From Cylindrospermum stagnale PCC 7417 (lineage in GTDB: Bacteria > Cyanobacteriota > Cyanobacteriia > Cyanobacteriales > Nostocaceae): DNA of 64,000 nucleotides. Numbering within the stretch: the first letter of the stretch is position 1; every line of letters begins with the position of its first letter. Shown one piece after another: positions 26,665 through 35,506 of the stretch. Under the pieces are notes generated by a model. The model was not told where the DNA came from. It was given only the letters and a program-made list of their open reading frames with translations, and ran no database searches. The translations under genes were made by a program, and so were the position numbers. Location of the stretch: the NCBI RefSeq assembly GCF_000317535.1, contig NC_019757.1:5545501-5609500 (forward strand), read 5' to 3'.

Positions 26665-27216
26665 TCAGTTAGGTTTATATTCGATCATAAAAGCATCATG
26701 TTCGGCACCCTCTTCTCGATATTGAGTCTGAGTAATATTAACTGCTGTATTAAACCTTGTCCCTAAACCCTTAATCAGTCCCGTAACCATTGGAGCTAGT
26801 CCTTCACGCTGTGAATGGTAGTGCAATTTCAAGGAGTTATCCTCTACTTGATCACACTCAAAAGAAGGGGGATTATATTGGGGAAAAATTACACCCAAAC
26901 GAGTATGAATATCATCTAAATTGTCCAAAAACTCGGGCAGCGTATCACCGCCCATGTCCATGATTTCACCATACCCCGCCTTGCCAGTATACTGTATCCA
27001 ATACTCTCCAAAGGCTTCCATAACTTCCACTGTCGATAAACCCACAATTTCACTTGTGACCTTTACTAATCTGTGAGTCAGGTCATCAGGATATTTTTCC
27101 ATCCTTAAAAAGGAATCTACTTTCACTTCAGCCTTTTGTTTAATTGCCTGCCAAGCTTCTTTACCAAAGCGTTCGCATACCATATCCTGAATAGCCTTGT
27201 TGATTAAGCCGTACAT
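26665..27216 (-). CDS. H-NOX heme domain nitric-oxide/oxygen sensor
   Basis: The 183-residue product is a stand-alone H-NOX (heme NO-binding, HNOB) protein. The proximal heme ligand is His104 in LDDIHTRLG, and the heme-propionate motif YxSxR is Tyr133, Ser135, Arg137 in LHYHSQREGLAPMV. The start MYGLINKAIQDMV is typical. The sequence resembles the structurally known Nostoc H-NOX. H-NOX proteins bind NO (and in some cases O2 or CO) and regulate a partner kinase or cyclase, here surely the kinase encoded 7 bases downstream. No distal tyrosine assignment is attempted, so the ligand preference is open. Confidence 0.95.
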   Translation of the reverse strand: MYGLINKAIQDMVCERFGKEAWQAIKQKAEVKVDSFLRMEKYPDDLTHRLVKVTSEIVGLSTVEVMEAFGEYWIQYTGKAGYGEIMDMGGDTLPEFLDNLDDIHTRLGVIFPQYNPPSFECDQVEDNSLKLHYHSQREGLAPMVTGLIKGLGTRFNTAVNITQTQYREEGAEHDAFMIEYKPN

Positions 27217-27442
27217 CTGTGTATCCTATAATTTATGTAGCTTTGATTTCATAGTACCCTGTCGGTCTATTCAATAAACACTTTATATTTGATAAATTAT
27301 GCCAAATTAACCATAAAATAAAAATCAACTACCCACAGAGAGATTTGCCTCACTAAAAAATCAAACCTAAAATGTTTGAAATATCTAATAATCTCGACTA
27401 TGGACTTTGATTATTTTCTGTCAGTGCGTAAGTCTTACTCAC

Positions 27443-30361
27443 TTAACCCATATTTATTTTTGTTGGTTGGTTTTGCTGAATTGGAATCTCAATCACAAAC
27501 TCTGTTCCTTGTCCTAGGCTCGAAACACACTTGATTTTTCCGCCATGCTTATTCACCACGATCTGATAGCTGATAGATAATCCCAAACCTGTGCCTTTGC
27601 CTACAGGCTTAGTGGTGAAAAATGGATCAAACAATCTCGCCCTGACCTCCTCTGTCATTCCGGGTCCATGATCTTTAATGCTAATTTTTACCCACTGCTC
27701 ATTTTCTACTTGGGTGCTGATAGTAATGGCACTGATTTTATTTTGTATTTCTGCTTGTGAGCGGTGCTGATATTGTTGTTGCAAAGCATCAATTGCATTG
27801 CCGATGATATTCATAAATACCTGATTTAGTTGTCCCACATAACATTCGACCACGGGTAAATTGCCATATTTTTTGATGATTTGAATTGATGATGAATCAG
27901 GTTTCTTTAGGAGACGATGATTTAAAATCAACAGTGTGCTATCAATGCCCTGATGAATATCAACAAGTTTCATATCTGCTTCATCGAGCCGTGAGAAGTT
28001 TCGCAAAGTTAGGACAATTTCGCGAATCCGATTAGCACCTACCTTCATAGATGTTAAGGTTTTAGGTAAATCATCTATGAGAAAGTTAAGTTGAATATCT
28101 TCAATCCAGTCTTGAATTTCTCTATTGGTCTGGGGATAGTTTTGCTGGTACAGGTTGACTAAAGTCAGTAAATCTTGAGTATACTGATCAACGTGGCTGA
28201 GGTTACCATAAATAAAACTAACTGGGTTATTAATTTCATGAGCAACACCAGCGACTAATTGACCCAATGAGGACATTTTTTCAGTTTGAATTAATTGTAA
28301 TTGGGTAGTTTGTAAATTCTTCAAAGCGATTTTTAGTTGCTGTGCTTGTGCAGTAGCAGTGACAGCGAGTTCTTCTTGATTTCGCAAGGCTTGCTGGAGT
28401 TGTGCCTCTGCCTGCTTGCGCTCAGTCACGTCTCGCAGAATGACAATATATTGTTTGTTAAACTTCTGGCGGCGTTGTGAAATTGTCGCTTCAATGACGC
28501 GTAAGCTTTGACGCCGTTCTAATGTTTGTTCACTGCGGTTTTGCCAAATAGCAGGATTGGACGGTAGTCCTGGCAGAAAATTGTTCAGCTTTTGCCCCAG
28601 TAAATTGTAGTTGTTGATGCCCAGAAGTGGCTCTGCTGCTGGATTTGCTTGATTAATTACTCCATCTTGATCAACTACCAAAATAGTATCCAAAACGGTG
28701 TCAAGGGCTGTGATAAAGAGATTTTCCGCGTTTTGGCGAGCTTCATCAATAGCAGCAACTTGTGGCAAGCTAGTCCAGCAAGCAACCGCCACACTCACAA
28801 AAGCGATCGCGATCAGCAAAACCACAAACAGATCCTTGCTGGCACTACTGAGGGTGTCATCTAACAGACCCTTGACTACCCAAGTGACAGTCACAGCAGC
28901 ACAAACCAACAGCAGTAGGACTACTACCTGAGTGGCGACAAAATCTTTTTTCGGATTATAGGCTTGTGTGCGATCGCGTTCTATCCACCAATGACGATGG
29001 AATGGCGCCCAGGAAATCCGCCGAATCGCCACATCCACAAATACAATCGCTATCGGCAAAAACATCCCTACAGTCCAATCTTGCCAACCCCAAGCCCAGC
29101 CACCCACAACTAATACAACAGCCTCCATCAAGAAAATACCCAGTGACCACCAGGGAGCTAGTGCTTCTGGGTGCTGGCGGCGCAGCCATATTCCTAAATG
29201 GATTGCCATCATTGCTACCACATAGCTAGTACCAGCCACCATCACTATGCGGGATACATCGCCCCAAGCTAAACAGATCAGGCTGAGTAAAAGGGTAAAT
29301 ACCAGACCGGGTACAAGTACACCACGGCGAGACAACACTGCAAACACAGGGGACAAGTAGCCGTCAATCGCCAATTGGTAAAATATTCGCGGACAGTTAG
29401 AAACGGCTGTCGCTGAACTCAGAAATGCGCCGCAGACGATCAGAAAAGTCACCAAAACTGAAGCCGACTCACCCCAAAATGGCAAAGCTGCTGCTAACAG
29501 GTTCGAGAAAGTATCGTTCCCATGATGTGAACCCGTATTTAAACGCATCAGCACCCAAGAGCCACCCAAATAAACGATGGGAATCAGACTTGCTGTCAAC
29601 TTCAGAAATCGCAAAGTTTCCCCAGGACGTTTGCTGTCGGCGACAAATGAAGAAGCACTTTCACCAGCGTATGTGCAATAGATAGCAATGAAAAACCATT
29701 TCGCCCAATCTACAAAATGCAGAGATGTTGGTTGCCACGTTTCTAGGGATGGAAAAAAACCAGGACTAGCTGGAGAAAATGCTAACCAGCCCATACCTTG
29801 AACGCAAAAAACAACTAAAAAGCCGATCGCTGGTAGAACAAAAAATAAGTGCAGGATGCTTGAGGCGCGGATACTGCTAAAAGCTAAAATAAAGGGGATT
29901 AACGTAAATCCAATTTTTAGTAAAGTCTCTGGACAAGCAATATTTATAGATGTTAGCTGAGTCTTGATTAAGTTGGTTAAGATGATCGCGTTGATTGGTG
30001 GAACAGAGACCCAACCCATCAGATAGCCGACCGCTCCATAAGTAGCTAGATATGGATAGTCTTTGAGTAATTTAGTAGTATAGTTGGGCGTACCTCCAGC
30101 CGTGTCTGGATAATGTTTTCCCAAGCGAGATACCTGTAGGTTTAGCAGCATAGACACTATTGCTGCTGGCAACCAAACAAGCATAGCTTGAGGCCCAAGG
30201 GCTAGGTGGATACTGGGTGCAACTCCCAACCACAACAGCAAGCCACTTAAACTAAAGCCTCCAGTCTCCAGCGCTGTTAAAGTTCGCTCTAGCCTTAATG
30301 GCTGCTGAGGAGGAAGCTCACCCAAACTAAACTGACGATGCTCTGAGGTATTCCTATTCAT
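27443..30361 (-). CDS. Fusion of an amino-acid permease-like (APC) domain to a PAS histidine kinase
   Basis: The 972-residue product joins three parts. Residues about 25-540 form a 12-helix APC-superfamily permease (GGFSLSGLLLWLGVAPSI, then DTAGGTPNYTTKLLKDYPYL and AIYCTYAGESASSFVADS). Residues about 550-660 are a PAS domain (VLDTILVVDQDGVINQANPA). The rest is a histidine kinase with H box SLGQLVAGVAHEINNP, N box NIIGNAIDAL, DHGPGM and GKGTGLGLSISYQI. Permease-kinase fusions are known for the SLC5-type CbrA; an APC-type version suggests that transport or binding of an amino acid or related compound is sensed directly. ATG 30361 is preferred to a TTG at 30379. H-NOX follows 226 bases downstream. 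The kinase half is paralogous to the HNOBA kinase. Confidence 0.92.
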   Translation of the reverse strand: MNRNTSEHRQFSLGELPPQQPLRLERTLTALETGGFSLSGLLLWLGVAPSIHLALGPQAMLVWLPAAIVSMLLNLQVSRLGKHYPDTAGGTPNYTTKLLKDYPYLATYGAVGYLMGWVSVPPINAIILTNLIKTQLTSINIACPETLLKIGFTLIPFILAFSSIRASSILHLFFVLPAIGFLVVFCVQGMGWLAFSPASPGFFPSLETWQPTSLHFVDWAKWFFIAIYCTYAGESASSFVADSKRPGETLRFLKLTASLIPIVYLGGSWVLMRLNTGSHHGNDTFSNLLAAALPFWGESASVLVTFLIVCGAFLSSATAVSNCPRIFYQLAIDGYLSPVFAVLSRRGVLVPGLVFTLLLSLICLAWGDVSRIVMVAGTSYVVAMMAIHLGIWLRRQHPEALAPWWSLGIFLMEAVVLVVGGWAWGWQDWTVGMFLPIAIVFVDVAIRRISWAPFHRHWWIERDRTQAYNPKKDFVATQVVVLLLLVCAAVTVTWVVKGLLDDTLSSASKDLFVVLLIAIAFVSVAVACWTSLPQVAAIDEARQNAENLFITALDTVLDTILVVDQDGVINQANPAAEPLLGINNYNLLGQKLNNFLPGLPSNPAIWQNRSEQTLERRQSLRVIEATISQRRQKFNKQYIVILRDVTERKQAEAQLQQALRNQEELAVTATAQAQQLKIALKNLQTTQLQLIQTEKMSSLGQLVAGVAHEINNPVSFIYGNLSHVDQYTQDLLTLVNLYQQNYPQTNREIQDWIEDIQLNFLIDDLPKTLTSMKVGANRIREIVLTLRNFSRLDEADMKLVDIHQGIDSTLLILNHRLLKKPDSSSIQIIKKYGNLPVVECYVGQLNQVFMNIIGNAIDALQQQYQHRSQAEIQNKISAITISTQVENEQWVKISIKDHGPGMTEEVRARLFDPFFTTKPVGKGTGLGLSISYQIVVNKHGGKIKCVSSLGQGTEFVIEIPIQQNQPTKINMG

Positions 30362-30455
30362 CGGCGATGTCTCAGCCAACTAAACTACAACTCAACTAAG
30401 TAAAAATCGGGCTACTTAAATTAAGTTGTAAGCCAGATATGCACCTGATGAAAAT

Positions 30456-30530
30456 ATTAATCACAATACCTTCACATAATTATTATTTTGAAATAAATTA
30501 ATCACAATACCTTCACATGATTGTTATTTT
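30456..30530. promoter_or_regulatory. 34-base direct repeat upstream of the permease-kinase gene
   Basis: Two copies of ATTAATCACAATACCTTCAC plus 14 further bases occur at 30456-30489 and 30497-30530, differing at two positions with a 41-base period. They lie 95-170 bases upstream of the permease-kinase start, so they could be operator sites; they are also just downstream of the MIF-like gene. Confidence 0.5.
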
Positions 30531-30628
30531 CCAAGATGATGCATTTATCTACCATGTTCTTAAGCCGCCAGTAATTTGTGTAACAATTTGAAACACTTGC
30601 CTTTGTGTGAGGCTTTTTTGCAGATAAA

Positions 30629-30982
30629 TTAACCAAAGGTTGTGCCGTTCCAGCCCCACATCGCACCTTTAGCATCTGCAAACTCGATGTAAATACGATT
30701 TTTAGGCACACCTAGGGACTGGTTAATTTGCTGGCAAAATTCTTGACTCATAGCCTCAGTTTGCTCTGGCTTCATTGTACCGACGCTCTTAATTTCTATA
30801 TAGCAAACTGGGTCAGTAGTGCCAGCAAAGGTCATCGGAATTTCCGGTTCAAAAGCTGTCATCACGTAGGATTCTGGTTTGCCTGTATGCTTGGCTAACT
30901 TGGCTGATAGGCTTTTGAGCATAGCCTCAACATCAGCTTTTTCAGGAGCAGATACAGAAGTTTGTACTTTAATTAATGGCAT
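30629..30982 (-). CDS. MIF/phenylpyruvate tautomerase-family protein
   Basis: The 117-residue product begins MPLIKVQTSV, so Pro1 would be exposed as the catalytic base after methionine removal, as in the macrophage migration inhibitory factor (MIF) family. Further landmarks are KHTGKPESYVMTAFEPE, YIEIKSVG, and the C-terminal VPKNRIYIEFADAKGAMWGWNGTTFG. It probably acts as a cytosolic tautomerase of unknown substrate. I chose the ATG at 30982, since the longer frame from 31027 would bury the proline. It stands alone, read toward the permease-kinase gene. Confidence 0.93.
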   Translation of the reverse strand: MPLIKVQTSVSAPEKADVEAMLKSLSAKLAKHTGKPESYVMTAFEPEIPMTFAGTTDPVCYIEIKSVGTMKPEQTEAMSQEFCQQINQSLGVPKNRIYIEFADAKGAMWGWNGTTFG

Positions 30983-31056
30983 AATAAACAGTTCAAAATT
31001 TAAAATTGCTAACTTTGATGGTGGCAATCACTTCGTTAAGTTTATCGAATTACGGC

Positions 31057-31172
31057 GGTAAGTAGGCGAGAATAAATAAAAATCAATTAGCTCGTAGTGA
31101 GGACTACAGTCCTCAAGACAGGACTAAAGTCCTTACTACAAACTTTTAATTATTGACGTTGCACTACTTACA
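31057..31172 (-). repeat. Palindromic MITE-like dispersed repeat, copy B (most complete)
   Basis: On the minus strand it runs from GTAAGTAGTGCAAC through the inverted core (GTAGTAAGGACTTTAGTCCT and AGGACTGTAGTCCTCACTAC) to CTCGCCTACTTAC. The ends share GTAAGTAG as a terminal inverted repeat. It lies between the MIF-like gene and cobM. Confidence 0.85.
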
Positions 31173-31226
31173 GTGGGGGAGATGAAGCCTTAAAAATTAA
31201 ATATTTATCTCCCACTTCGACAAGGG

Positions 31227-32021
31227 TTACCCTGGAGATGAACGAAACAGATGACTATGTTCGGGATGATATAAACGCGATCGCCCTTTTGCTGGCAAGA
31301 GTGCTGGACTAATTACATAAAGTGTAGTCCGATGCAGTTGTTCTTCATGAGTACACTCTGCCATTTGGTTGAGAGGAACAACCCGAATTTTTTCATCAGG
31401 CCAACCGATGCGAAAGCAAATCGCCACTTGGGTTTCGACTGGATAGTGTTCTAGTAATTTGGCTTGGGCCTCTTCGACGTGACGCGCACTCAGATATAAG
31501 CAAAGACTAGCCTGATGTGCTGCCAAAGAAGCTAATTCTTCCCCTGGGGGCACTTCTGTGCGGCCACTGATCCGCGTCAAAATAATAGTTTGGACTAAAC
31601 CAGGAACAGTCAGTTCTATTTTGAGTTTTGCTGCGGCAGCTTGAAAGGCACTAATACCGGGTATGACTTCAAAGGGGATGTTTGCCTCTGCCAAGAGGTG
31701 CATTTGCTCGTGGATGGCGCTGTAAAGACTAGGATCGCCGGAATGGAGACGAATCACAGATTTATGCGATCGCACCCCTTCGATCATCATCGGCAAAATC
31801 TCTTCTAAAGTCTTATTCGCAGTCCGAATGATCTGGGCGTCTTGCCGACAGAGAGCCAAAATCTGTTCTGGTACTAAAGAATCAGCAAACAAAATCACAT
31901 CGGCAACAGCCAGCAGTTTCTGCGCCTTGACTGTTAATAAATCTGGATCTCCGGGGCCTGCGCCCACAATGTACACCCCTGGACTGACGGGATCTAGATG
32001 GCTATTATCACACAACTTCAT
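31227..32021 (-). CDS. cobM: Precorrin-4 C11-methyltransferase CobM
   Basis: CobM methylates C11 of precorrin-4 (or its cobalt analogue, CbiF) in cobalamin synthesis. The 264-residue product is a tetrapyrrole methylase with GVYIVGAGPGDPDLLTVKA, the VIRLHSGDPSLYSAIHEQM loop, and VIPGISAFQAAAAKLKIELT. The motif ILTRISGRTEVP is typical of the CobM/CbiF subgroup. Length is normal with a short low-complexity C-terminal tail. It starts from an ATG at 32021. No B12 riboswitch was seen upstream. Confidence 0.94.
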   Translation of the reverse strand: MKLCDNSHLDPVSPGVYIVGAGPGDPDLLTVKAQKLLAVADVILFADSLVPEQILALCRQDAQIIRTANKTLEEILPMMIEGVRSHKSVIRLHSGDPSLYSAIHEQMHLLAEANIPFEVIPGISAFQAAAAKLKIELTVPGLVQTIILTRISGRTEVPPGEELASLAAHQASLCLYLSARHVEEAQAKLLEHYPVETQVAICFRIGWPDEKIRVVPLNQMAECTHEEQLHRTTLYVISPALLPAKGRSRLYHPEHSHLFRSSPG

Positions 32022-32148
32022 CGTATATTTACTCTTAGACGCACATACAGCAACTCGGCAAAAAAAAAGTTTTTGGCATTTTCTCAGTATCTTTCCGGAT
32101 TTACCTCCTTTGCCCAGTAGAGAGAAATGGTAGATGCACCCTGGTTAA

Positions 32149-32183
32149 GCCCTAGAGAAAACTCTGGGGCATTTTTTATTTTT
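32149..32183 (+). terminator. Plus-strand intrinsic terminator between two minus-strand genes
   Basis: GCCCTAGAG pairs with CTCTGGGGC over an AAAA loop (nine pairs with one G-T) and is followed by ATTTTTTATTTTT. It is oriented on the plus strand, although both neighbouring genes (cobM and lgt) are on the minus strand. Confidence 0.7.
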
Positions 32184-32235
32184 GGTAATTGGTAATTGGT
32201 AATTGGTAATTGGTAATCGGTAATTGGAAATCGGT
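32184..32235. repeat. Heptamer array (GGTAATT)
   Basis: Six to seven GGTAATT-type heptamers, the reverse complement class of the ATTACCA arrays, directly after the plus-strand terminator and before the end of lgt. Confidence 0.85.
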
Positions 32236-32276
32236 CATGGAAATTAATCACCTCTTCCCCAATCCTCATCACATCA

Positions 32277-33149
32277 TCACTCCATCGCCCCATCCCCTTT
32301 TAAGGGAGACACCACATCAGGCAAAGGGCGTCTTAGTAAGTACAGCCAAGCCAACCCAGCTAATCCCAAGCTAATTCCCATTAAACTCACTACTTGTGCC
32401 ATCCGCAGTGGCCCCAGCATCAAGCTATCCGTGCGAAAGCCTTCGACCCAAAAGCGTCCTAAGCTGTAGGCTACCCAATACACCAAAAATAGCGTCCCTA
32501 CCTTCAGGCGTGGGTTACCAGATAAAGCACGAAAAAACAACGTGATTAACAGAGCAAACACCATTAAATCCCACAGAGATTCGTAGAGGAAGGTGGGATG
32601 GAAATACTCAAAATTAGCCAAGTTAGGGGGACGACGTTCCCAGGGAATATAAAGCTTCCACGGTAAATTGGTGGGGCCGCCAAAAGCTTCAGAATTGAAG
32701 AAATTCCCCCAACGTCCGATCGCTTGTCCTAAAATCAGCGAAGGAGCGACTAAATCTGTGAGTTGCCAAAAAGAAATTTGCTGGCGTTTGGCAAAGATTA
32801 ACGCCGCCACAACGCCACCGATAATCGCTCCGTGAATGGCAATGCCTCCTTGCCAAATGGCAATAATCCGCTCTGGATGCTGGGCGTATTCTGACCACTG
32901 AAACAAAACGTAATATAGCCGTGCTGCGGGAATCGCCCCAATCACCAGCCAAATTGACAAATCACTCAGCAACTCCGGGTTAACGTGACGACGCTTTGCC
33001 AAGTACTGGGAAAGGCTGACGCCAATTAACACGGCTGAGGCAATTAACAAGCCATACCAGCGGATAATTATTGGCCCTATTTTCACCAGAATCGGTCCTG
33101 GAGAAGTAAATTGAAACGCCAAGGGCAAGGCGGGAAAATCCAGTGCCAT
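32277..33149 (-). CDS. lgt: Phosphatidylglycerol-prolipoprotein diacylglyceryl transferase Lgt
   Basis: Lgt transfers diacylglycerol from phosphatidylglycerol to the lipobox cysteine of prolipoproteins. The 290-residue membrane protein has about seven helices and the family signature [19 protein letters not shown], as well as [29 protein letters not shown] and [12 protein letters not shown]. Length is normal. It is divergent from coaD. Two lipoproteins that it could modify are encoded at 43196 and 50349. Confidence 0.96.
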   Translation of the reverse strand: MALDFPALPLAFQFTSPGPILVKIGPIIIRWYGLLIASAVLIGVSLSQYLAKRRHVNPELLSDLSIWLVIGAIPAARLYYVLFQWSEYAQHPERIIAIWQGGIAIHGAIIGGVVAALIFAKRQQISFWQLTDLVAPSLILGQAIGRWGNFFNSEAFGGPTNLPWKLYIPWERRPPNLANFEYFHPTFLYESLWDLMVFALLITLFFRALSGNPRLKVGTLFLVYWVAYSLGRFWVEGFRTDSLMLGPLRMAQVVSLMGISLGLAGLAWLYLLRRPLPDVVSPLKGDGAME

Positions 33150-33367
33150 GCAAAATTACCTAGAAGAACTGAAGGAAGCAACGCCCCATTAGAGATAAGA
33201 CATCTCCAATGTCAATGCTAGTTCCTAATGCCCAGTTGAGCATAACTTATACCACCACAACAATTGAATTTAGCAGCCTTGCACAGGAGCAGGAGATGTT
33301 AAATTTAAGTAAGTTAAATAAATACTTTGGATATAATCACCGAAATAACTTTGAACTATATACAATT

Positions 33368-33943
33368 GTGATTGCTATTTATCCCGGTAGCTTCGACCCC
33401 ATTACCTTGGGACACCTTGACATCATTCAGCGCGGCTGTCGGCTGTTTGACTTTGTGATAGTTGCCGTACTGCGAAATCCTCACAAAATGCCACTGTTTA
33501 CAGTCCAGCAACGGCTAGAACAGATTCGCCTAACTACAAAACATCTACCAAATGTAGAGGTAGACAGCTTTGACGGTCTGACTGTCAATTATGCCCAAAT
33601 GCGAGAGGCACAAGTTTTAATCAGGGGTTTACGAGCGGTTTCTGACTTTGAAATAGAGCTACAAATGGCGCACACTAATAAAACACTTTCAACTCAAATA
33701 GAGACAGTTTTTTTGGCTACCTCGAATGAGTATAGTTTTTTAAGTAGTAGTGTGGTAAGAGAGATTGCAAGGTTTGGTGGCTCTGTCGATCATCTCGTTC
33801 CCCCACACATTGCCCTAGAGATATACCAATGCTACGACCACAACTCTCCCAAGTCGAATCCAATCATCACGGAAACAATCTCCCCCCTGAAGACTATGCC
33901 AATGGCAACTCCCCCGGAGAAGCTTTGCGAACGGGAGGCGTAG
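33368..33943 (+). CDS. coaD: Phosphopantetheine adenylyltransferase CoaD
   Basis: CoaD adenylates 4'-phosphopantetheine in coenzyme A synthesis. The 191-residue product starts at the first beta strand with the nucleotidyltransferase motif [19 protein letters not shown] (HxGH variant TLGH) and has [19 protein letters not shown] and the C-terminal [20 protein letters not shown] chose the GTG at 33368, which matches the family start. An upstream ATG at 33296 has a good AGGAG six bases before it and would add 24 unusual residues, so it cannot be excluded. The C-terminal 38 residues are beyond the core and overlap the next gene by 115 bases. Confidence 0.93.
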   Translation: MIAIYPGSFDPITLGHLDIIQRGCRLFDFVIVAVLRNPHKMPLFTVQQRLEQIRLTTKHLPNVEVDSFDGLTVNYAQMREAQVLIRGLRAVSDFEIELQMAHTNKTLSTQIETVFLATSNEYSFLSSSVVREIARFGGSVDHLVPPHIALEIYQCYDHNSPKSNPIITETISPLKTMPMATPPEKLCEREA

Positions 33944-34524
33944 ACATCCAGCAGGAACTCAACCGCCTAGAAGAAATTGTTCTCTCTAGTTTGCGAATTC
34001 CGCTGACAGGACGCACATTGGTAGATGAAGAAAAGCTGTTGGAACAGCTAGATTTTATCCGGCTTTCTTTGCCATCGGTTTTTCAGGAAGCAGCAGTGAT
34101 CGTAGAACAAAAGGAGGAAATTCTCTTAGAAGCAGAAGAGTATGGGCAGCAAGTGGTTGATGCCGCTCAAGCAAAAAGAGCGCAAATTTTGGCTGAAAGC
34201 GATATTATCAGACAGGCAGAACGGGAAGCTGAACAACTGCGGCGACAGGTGAAGCAAGAGTGTGATGCGATGATGCAAGACACCCTGGCGGAAATTGAAC
34301 GCAAGCAGCGTGCCTGTCAGCAAGAATTGGAGGAAATGCGACAAACTGCGATCGCACAAGCTGAACAAATTGAAGATGGTGCTGATGAATATGCTGATGG
34401 CGTCCTGGAAAATATCGAGCAGGATCTCCAGGAAATGCTACGAATTATCACCAACGGACGGCAACAACTGCGACAAGTAGATACTCCGCCGCCGAAAAAT
34501 TCAACTAATTATAAGAAGAGATAG
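33829..34524 (+). CDS. Coiled-coil (DivIVA-like) protein
   Basis: The 231-residue product has a polar N-terminus, a short conserved stretch [26 protein letters not shown], and then a long coiled coil rich in Glu, Gln, Arg and Ala ([19 protein letters not shown] to [23 protein letters not shown]). This is the architecture of cyanobacterial DivIVA/Cdv3-like or ATPase-stalk-like proteins, so a role in cell division or polar organisation is possible but unproven. It overlaps the 3' end of coaD by 115 bases in another frame and is likely co-transcribed. An internal start would remove the overlap, but no strong alternative is seen. Confidence 0.75.
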   Translation: MLRPQLSQVESNHHGNNLPPEDYANGNSPGEALRTGGVDIQQELNRLEEIVLSSLRIPLTGRTLVDEEKLLEQLDFIRLSLPSVFQEAAVIVEQKEEILLEAEEYGQQVVDAAQAKRAQILAESDIIRQAEREAEQLRRQVKQECDAMMQDTLAEIERKQRACQQELEEMRQTAIAQAEQIEDGADEYADGVLENIEQDLQEMLRIITNGRQQLRQVDTPPPKNSTNYKKR

Positions 34525-34749
34525 GCTGTAAAAAATTCAAAATTCAAAATTCAAAATTCAAAATAGAGCCAACCGCTCCTACGCGTTAGTGCAGAACCTC
34601 TGTAAGAGGCACAAAATTCGACCAGCATCCAAGCCAGGATTGCAGAGTCTTCTGGCTGATGAATGTATGCAAATTTAATTTGCAGGAGTTTAGTTCGGGA
34701 ATTTACTTATTTTGAATCGCCACAACAAATAACTACACAATGAGGTTTT

Positions 34750-35373
34750 ATGGTGCAAGCTTTACCGAAAAATATCACGTTTGCCAAATTTCTGAACTGG
34801 AAGCCAGAGGGTGAACGTTATGAACTGCACGACGGCGAAATTATTGAGATGCAGCCAGACAAGATACATGAAAAAATTACTCTTTTTTTGACTACAGAAC
34901 TGGCTGTAGAGTTTGAGCGGCTAAATCTCCCTTACTTTATCCCCCAGCAAGCTTTGGTGAAACCACCAAGCAGAGAAACAGGCTATTCACCAGATGTCAT
35001 GATCTTAAATCGTCCTGCCTTGACGGCAGAAGATTTATGGGAAAAATCTTCAACCGTGACTCAAGGGACATCAATTCCCTTGGTAATTGAAGTTATCAGT
35101 ATTAAATGGCGAGTTGATTACCTGGATAAGGTCAGGGACTATGAAAAAATTAGCATTCCTGAATACTGGGTTGTTGATTATCTCAGTTTGGGAGGTAGGC
35201 GGTATATCGGGAACTCGATAGAACCGACTATCTGTGTCTACTTTTTGGTGGATGGTGAGTATGAGGTTAACCATTTTAAGGGTTCTGACCGCATTGAATC
35301 ACCAACGTTCCCAGATTTGAATTTGACGGCTCAACAGGTATTTCAGGCTGGGGGAAATATTAAGTTGGTGTAG
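34750..35373 (+). CDS. Uma2 family endonuclease-like protein (DUF820)
   Basis: The 207-residue product is a second member of the Uma2/DUF820 family: ERYELHDGEIIEM, HEKITLFLTTELAVEFERL, GYSPDVMILNRPAL, and the core glutamate in IPLVIEVISIKW, then YEKISIPEYWVVD. It is alignable along its whole length with the gene at 19107. The start ATG at 34750 is preceded by ATGAGG; no strong ribosome-binding site is visible. The function of these PD-(D/E)XK-like proteins is unknown. Confidence 0.9.
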   Translation: MVQALPKNITFAKFLNWKPEGERYELHDGEIIEMQPDKIHEKITLFLTTELAVEFERLNLPYFIPQQALVKPPSRETGYSPDVMILNRPALTAEDLWEKSSTVTQGTSIPLVIEVISIKWRVDYLDKVRDYEKISIPEYWVVDYLSLGGRRYIGNSIEPTICVYFLVDGEYEVNHFKGSDRIESPTFPDLNLTAQQVFQAGGNIKLV

Positions 35374-35506
35374 TCGGTGCGCGATCGCTGAAACCTGCTG
35401 TAATCTCGCTCAAAGGCAAGGCAGCGCGTTGGGTGGGCAAGGCCCGACTTGAGTCGACTGCCGTCGCAAAGATAAAAAAGCTTATTGGCATCTTTGCGCG
35501 AGATGA

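Noticed and set aside
31987-32276. Cobalamin riboswitch upstream of cobM
   Set aside because: No B12-box-like sequence was found in the leader on the relevant strand.
33209-33367. N-terminal extension of CoaD from an ATG at 33209 or 33296
   Set aside because: The extension is not expected in the family, whose members begin at the first beta strand; the good ribosome-binding site at 33285 keeps the 33296 start possible and is noted in the coaD entry.
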